Positions 60,766 through 64,000 of a stretch of DNA of 64,000 nucleotides are shown here, piece after piece. The DNA is from Nocardioides allogilvus (GTDB lineage: Bacteria > Actinomycetota > Actinomycetes > Propionibacteriales > Nocardioidaceae). The position numbers and the translations under genes are program-made. Position 1 is the stretch's first letter; each line of letters starts with the position of its first letter. The DNA is taken from the NCBI RefSeq assembly GCF_003047285.1, contig NZ_PZYX01000005.1, positions 124,001 to 188,000 of the forward strand. Direction: 5' to 3'. Under the pieces are notes generated by a model. That model searched no databases. It was given only the letters and a program-made list of their open reading frames with translations, and was not told the DNA's origin.

Positions 60766-61602
60766 ATGGACACACTCGACAGCTTCGAAGACCACCGCAG
60801 CCACCTGACCGCCGTCGCGACGCGGATCCTCGGTCCCGGCGGTGACGCCGAGGACGCGGTCCAGGAGGCGTGGCTGCGCTACTCGCGCAGCGACACCTCC
60901 GACGTCGACAACCTCCGCGGCTGGCTGACGACGGTCGTGAGCCGCCTCTGCCTCGACCAGCTCCGGTCCCGTACGGCGCGGCGCGAGGACCTCGTCGACA
61001 CCCACCTCGAACGGCCGGACACCTCGCCCACGCCCGAGGACGATGCCGTGGTCGCCGAGGCGGTGGGCGGTGCGATGCAGGCAGTGCTCGACGAGCTGAA
61101 CCCGCCCGAGCGCGTCGCCTTCGTCCTGCACGACCTGTTCGCGGTCTCCTTCGACGAGATCGCCGAGATGCTCGACCGCTCCCCCGCCGCCGCCCGCCAG
61201 CTCGCCTCCCGAGCCCGACGCCGGATCCGCGGCACCACGCCCGCCACCGCTCCCGGGCGCGAGGTCGTCGACGCCTTCCTCAAGGCCGCGCGCGCCGGCG
61301 AGTTCGACTCCCTGCTCGCGCTCCTCGACCCGTCGGTCGTGCTGCGGGCCGACGCCGCCACGGTCGCCATGGGCGGCCCGGTCCCGCTGCTCGTCGGCCC
61401 CCAGGACGTCGCCAACCGCTTCAACGGCGGCGCCCAGTCCGCGTTCCTCACCATCGTCGACGGGCTCGCGGGCGCTGCGTGGATGCTGCGCGGCGAGGCC
61501 AAGGTCGTCTTCGACTTCACGATCGTCGACGACTTGATCGTGGCGATCGACATGCTCTCCGACCCCGAGGTGCTCTCAGGGATGGTGCTCGAGAAGGTGT
61601 GA
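60766..61602 (+). CDS. ECF sigma factor with C-terminal SnoaL-like domain (SigJ/ECF41 type)
   Basis: This 278-residue protein has the sigma-70 region 2 (about 10-75; ILGPGGDAEDAVQEAWLRYSR, NLRGWLTTVVSRLCLDQLRS) and region 4 (about 105-160; LNPPERVAFVLHDLFAVSFDEIAEML). A NTF2/SnoaL-like domain (about 165-278) follows and ends GMVLEKV. In ECF41 factors that domain tunes activity instead of a separate anti-sigma factor. It lies 1 bp after the esterase stop, so it is co-transcribed. It overlaps the second sigma gene by 27 bp, convergently. Confidence 0.87.
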   Translation: MDTLDSFEDHRSHLTAVATRILGPGGDAEDAVQEAWLRYSRSDTSDVDNLRGWLTTVVSRLCLDQLRSRTARREDLVDTHLERPDTSPTPEDDAVVAEAVGGAMQAVLDELNPPERVAFVLHDLFAVSFDEIAEMLDRSPAAARQLASRARRRIRGTTPATAPGREVVDAFLKAARAGEFDSLLALLDPSVVLRADAATVAMGGPVPLLVGPQDVANRFNGGAQSAFLTIVDGLAGAAWMLRGEAKVVFDFTIVDDLIVAIDMLSDPEVLSGMVLEKV

Positions 61603-62112
61603 GGAGCTGCCCTCCTCGACCAGGGCCCGCACGGCCGGGTCAGCAGCCAGGGCCATCCGTGCCCTGTGCAGGCGCACCCGCGCCGTACCGGCACGCACAC
61701 CCAGGGCTGTCGCCAGCTCGGCAGGCGTCAGGCGCTCCCACTCGATGAGCCGCAGGACCTCCTGGTGGCCGGGCGACAGCCGGCCGATCGCGGCCACCAT
61801 GGTCTCGGTGGTGGTGCTCTGCGCGTCGTCGGGCGTGGCCCCGTCCAGCCGCGCGTGCTCTGCTCCCGCCTCACGCTCCCGCACCCTCCGCCGGTGCTCC
61901 GCCTGCATCACCTTCGCGGCCGCGCCGAAGAGCCATGCCCGTCGCAGCATCGGTGCGGGGAGGTCCGTACGGCGACGCCATGCGATCGCATAGACCTCCG
62001 CCGCCACGTTCTCGGCGTCCGAGGCGCCGCGGCGCCGCAGGTAGGCGATGAGGTCGCCGACTGTCGCGCGGTAGAGCTCCTCGAACTCCTGCTCCGTCAC
62101 GGAACGACCCAT
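61576..62112 (-). CDS. ECF-type RNA polymerase sigma factor
   Basis: This 178-residue protein has sigma region 2 (about 8-75; EFEELYRATVGDLIAYLRRRG) and region 4 (about 115-165; RLSPGHQEVLRLIEWERLTPAELATALGVR and ARVRLHRARMALA). It is close in type to the SigE/SCO-like actinobacterial ECFs preceding a CU044_5270-type protein. Here the order is reversed: the membrane protein gene comes first and its TGA is one base from this ATG, so the two are coupled. Its regulon is unknown. Confidence 0.85.
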   Translation of the reverse strand: MGRSVTEQEFEELYRATVGDLIAYLRRRGASDAENVAAEVYAIAWRRRTDLPAPMLRRAWLFGAAAKVMQAEHRRRVREREAGAEHARLDGATPDDAQSTTTETMVAAIGRLSPGHQEVLRLIEWERLTPAELATALGVRAGTARVRLHRARMALAADPAVRALVEEGSSSHLLEHHP

Positions 62113-62113
62113 G

Positions 62114-62977
62114 TCACTGGACCCGGAAGGCGGCGGGTACGGCGGCGGGCAGGTCGGGCACCAGCTCGGGGATGCAGCGCGTGTGCTCTGCGAACGGCCG
62201 GCCCATCGCCTCGAGGTCGCGTCCACCCGCAGCCGTGACCACGAGCGGGAGCCAGCCGAACGGGGTGGTGTCGAAGTAGGCCTGCCGCCGGGTGCTCCCG
62301 TGCTCGTCGGTCACCCACATCTTCTTCGGCGTGATCGTCTGGTCGGCGTCGACGTCCGTGATGGCCGGCCAGGACGGGGCCCCTTCGATGACCTCGATCG
62401 CCGCGGCGCGGGCGCTGTCGTCGCCCGCTGTCGTGGCCCCGGCCCAGCTGTTCGACCAGGCACACAGGGCCGCGCGAGCCGCCTCGGCGCGCATGCCTCC
62501 GGTGATCTGCACACTGCGCCAGTCCTCATCGCCACGGGACTGCGCGATGCGCATGCTCTCCGCGTCCCGGAGGGCAAACTTCACCTGGTCCGCCACCGCG
62601 ATGTCGCGCGCCTCGTCCGAGGGGAAGGGGATGTCGGCCATCTCCTCGCGGAGGACCTGCTCGTAGTCGGCGCCCCGCGGGTCGATCAGCTCGCCCGGTC
62701 CGCCCAGCCGGATGCTCTCGGCGTCGGTCTGCTGGACACCCGTCCGCGCGTGCCACATGTCCGCTGCGGCGACACCCGAAGCGCCGAGGACGATCGCCGC
62801 CACACCGGCACCCACCGCCATCCGCCGGCGTGATCGTCGCGCGGGCGTGCTCGTCGCCCTGCGTGCGGCGACCAGGTTCCAGACCCGATCCACCTCGGCG
62901 TCAGCCGGCTCCCCGACCGGCGGTGCTGCCTCGGCGACCAGGCGTGAGTGGTCGTCGGTCCACGACGGGTTGGGCAT
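62114..62977 (-). CDS. Single-pass membrane protein, possible sigma-factor partner
   Basis: This 287-residue protein has a cytosolic N-terminus of about 50 residues, one membrane helix (AVGAGVAAIVLGASGVAAADMW), and a large external domain without motifs I recognise. This topology fits an anti-sigma or sigma-associated protein, and it is coupled to the ECF gene downstream. The ATG at 62977 was chosen over 63004 because GGAGGA lies 4 nt upstream. No zinc-binding anti-sigma (HxxxCxxC) motif is visible, so the partner role is inference. Confidence 0.62.
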   Translation of the reverse strand: MPNPSWTDDHSRLVAEAAPPVGEPADAEVDRVWNLVAARRATSTPARRSRRRMAVGAGVAAIVLGASGVAAADMWHARTGVQQTDAESIRLGGPGELIDPRGADYEQVLREEMADIPFPSDEARDIAVADQVKFALRDAESMRIAQSRGDEDWRSVQITGGMRAEAARAALCAWSNSWAGATTAGDDSARAAAIEVIEGAPSWPAITDVDADQTITPKKMWVTDEHGSTRRQAYFDTTPFGWLPLVVTAAGGRDLEAMGRPFAEHTRCIPELVPDLPAAVPAAFRVQ

Positions 62978-63041
62978 GGGGTCCTCCAGCTGGGTCGGCG
63001 ACATCCTTCACCCGTACATGTCGGCGCGTTACACAGCACGT

Positions 63042-64000
63042 CTAAGAAGCAGCCCCTTCCAGGGCGGCGACCGCGACGGACGGACCGGGGAGTTCCCTCC
63101 ACTCGTCGGCGACAGCGACGCACCGCGCCCGCACAGCTTCGTCGGCGAGGAGCTCGCGGGCGCGTGCCCCGACCTCCTCGGACGTGACTGTGGCTGCGTC
63201 GAGGGTCGCGGCCACGCCCAGCTCAACAGCGCGCATCCCGTTGTGCGGTTGATCCGCGCCGAGCGGCAGAAGCAGGGACGGGAGTCCGTGGGCGAGCGTG
63301 GCCATCAGGCTCCCCGAGCCACCGTGCGAGATGACGAGGTCGACGGCTGGGAGGACCTCTCTCTGCGGCAGGAATCGTTCCACACGCACGTGCGTCGGCT
63401 GGGGCCCGAGGTCGGCGGGGTCGGTCCCTTCTCCGACGGTCGCCACGACGTCCACATCGAGGTCGGCGAGCCCCGCCAGAAGGCGCTCGAAGAGGTCCCC
63501 CGATGCATGGTTGAAGATGGTGCCCAGAGTGACGTAGATGCCCGGTCGGTCAGCGCGCGCGGACGCCCTGGGCGTGTCGAAGGAGTTGTACGGAGTCGGC
63601 CTCATCGGCAACGGCGACTTCGGACTCCGGAACGAGGGCGCCGCATCGGTGAGCACCAGCCCTGAGGTCAGTCGGGTCAGCGCAGGGTCCGGTGGCAACC
63701 CGTGCTCGGCGCGAAGGGCGTCGAGGCGCGGGGCGACAAGTTCCGGTCGGATCAACAGGCCCGCGGCGAGCACGAGGTGGGTGGCGACGGGCACGTCGAG
63801 AAGCTCGGCGGCAATCGTCGTACCCAGGTCGGTCTCGTCGCGCAGCACGAGGTCGGGCCGGAAAGCGCGGATGACGTCCGGCATGGCCAGTGCCATACGA
63901 CGTGCGCCTCGCTCGGCGAAGTTGTCGGCGAACTCGATCGTAGCCGCGCGAGCATCCATCACCTCGAGTGGCTTGCGGGTCTGGCTCGGAGGCGCCGGGT
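63042..64000 (-). CDS. UDP-glycosyltransferase-like protein (GT1, macrolide type), 5' end cut by window
   Basis: The minus-strand frame is open to the window edge, so the N-terminus is missing; upstream codons of the visible part (RKPLEVMDARAAT) already read as protein. The C-terminal nucleotide-sugar-binding half has PGIYVTLGTIFNHASGDLF and RVERFLPQREVLPAVDLVISHGGSGSLMATLAHGLPSLLLPLGADQPHNG, typical of GT1 enzymes acting on antibiotics or lipids. The His and Asp-Gln pair that contacts the sugar nucleotide is present. The acceptor is unknown. It ends 37 bp from the 5' region of the membrane protein gene. Confidence 0.85.
   Translation of the reverse strand, partial: PAPPSQTRKPLEVMDARAATIEFADNFAERGARRMALAMPDVIRAFRPDLVLRDETDLGTTIAAELLDVPVATHLVLAAGLLIRPELVAPRLDALRAEHGLPPDPALTRLTSGLVLTDAAPSFRSPKSPLPMRPTPYNSFDTPRASARADRPGIYVTLGTIFNHASGDLFERLLAGLADLDVDVVATVGEGTDPADLGPQPTHVRVERFLPQREVLPAVDLVISHGGSGSLMATLAHGLPSLLLPLGADQPHNGMRAVELGVAATLDAATVTSEEVGARARELLADEAVRARCVAVADEWRELPGPSVAVAALEGAAS

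Overview
The window is 64 kb of very GC-rich DNA with dense, often overlapping genes and many GTG starts, typical of an actinobacterium. Gene content and order match the sterol/cholesterol catabolism regions of Mycobacterium and Rhodococcus, but the interleaved housekeeping genes suggest another lineage. A Nocardioides-like member of the Nocardioidaceae is my best guess; this is inference, since no rRNA is present. I saw no tRNA, rRNA, CRISPR array or insertion sequence. No stretch above about 300 bp lacks a gene.

Steroid side-chain genes occupy three blocks. The left block holds fadD19 (cut by the window edge) divergent from echA19 (1-2224), a fadD8-like acyl-CoA synthetase (8171-9721), and an F420-type oxidoreductase divergent from a DUF35-ltp4-ltp3 operon (10642-14904). 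It ends with cyp125 divergent from fadA5 (14906-17368). The right block (52425-57072) is an igr-type operon in which four genes known elsewhere have become two: chsE1 is fused to chsE2 and chsH2 to chsH1, followed by ltp2. The middle block carries ring-degradation genes: hsaA-hsaD-hsaC-hsaB divergent from kstD, a MaoC hydratase and a dienelactone-hydrolase-like gene (40267-47123).

A second regulon (29263-39224) handles the later C/D-ring stage. It has an Rv3548c-like SDR, fadA6, the repressor gene kstR2, ipdF and fadE30 on the minus strand, and fadE31-fadE32-fadE33 divergently. A sulfotransferase and a sulfatase lie inside this block.

Two operator families explain the layout. Seven sites resembling the KstR motif TnnAACnnGTTnnA sit in front of the side-chain and upper-ring operons, including one in front of a wax-ester-synthase-like gene. 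Two identical 18-bp palindromes with CAAG/CTTG arms sit in front of the kstR2-type operons. At many genes a TAnnnT hexamer lies 6-8 nt before the start codon, so leaderless transcription appears common, and at the steroid operators the operator arm itself supplies the -10.

Between these blocks are an EamA transporter with a MocR regulator, a DUF222/HNH protein, a thioredoxin-rhodanese fusion, and a run of PhzF, ABC-F, Map and a cysteine-less response regulator/flavoprotein with its histidine kinase and an AraC regulator. There are also an M3 oligopeptidase, a secreted M43 protease, a GT87 mannosyltransferase, a cation/proton antiporter, a NarL-type two-component pair, two ECF sigma factors and a truncated glycosyltransferase. 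KstR itself, KshAB, HsaEFG, IpdAB and Mce4 are not in this window.
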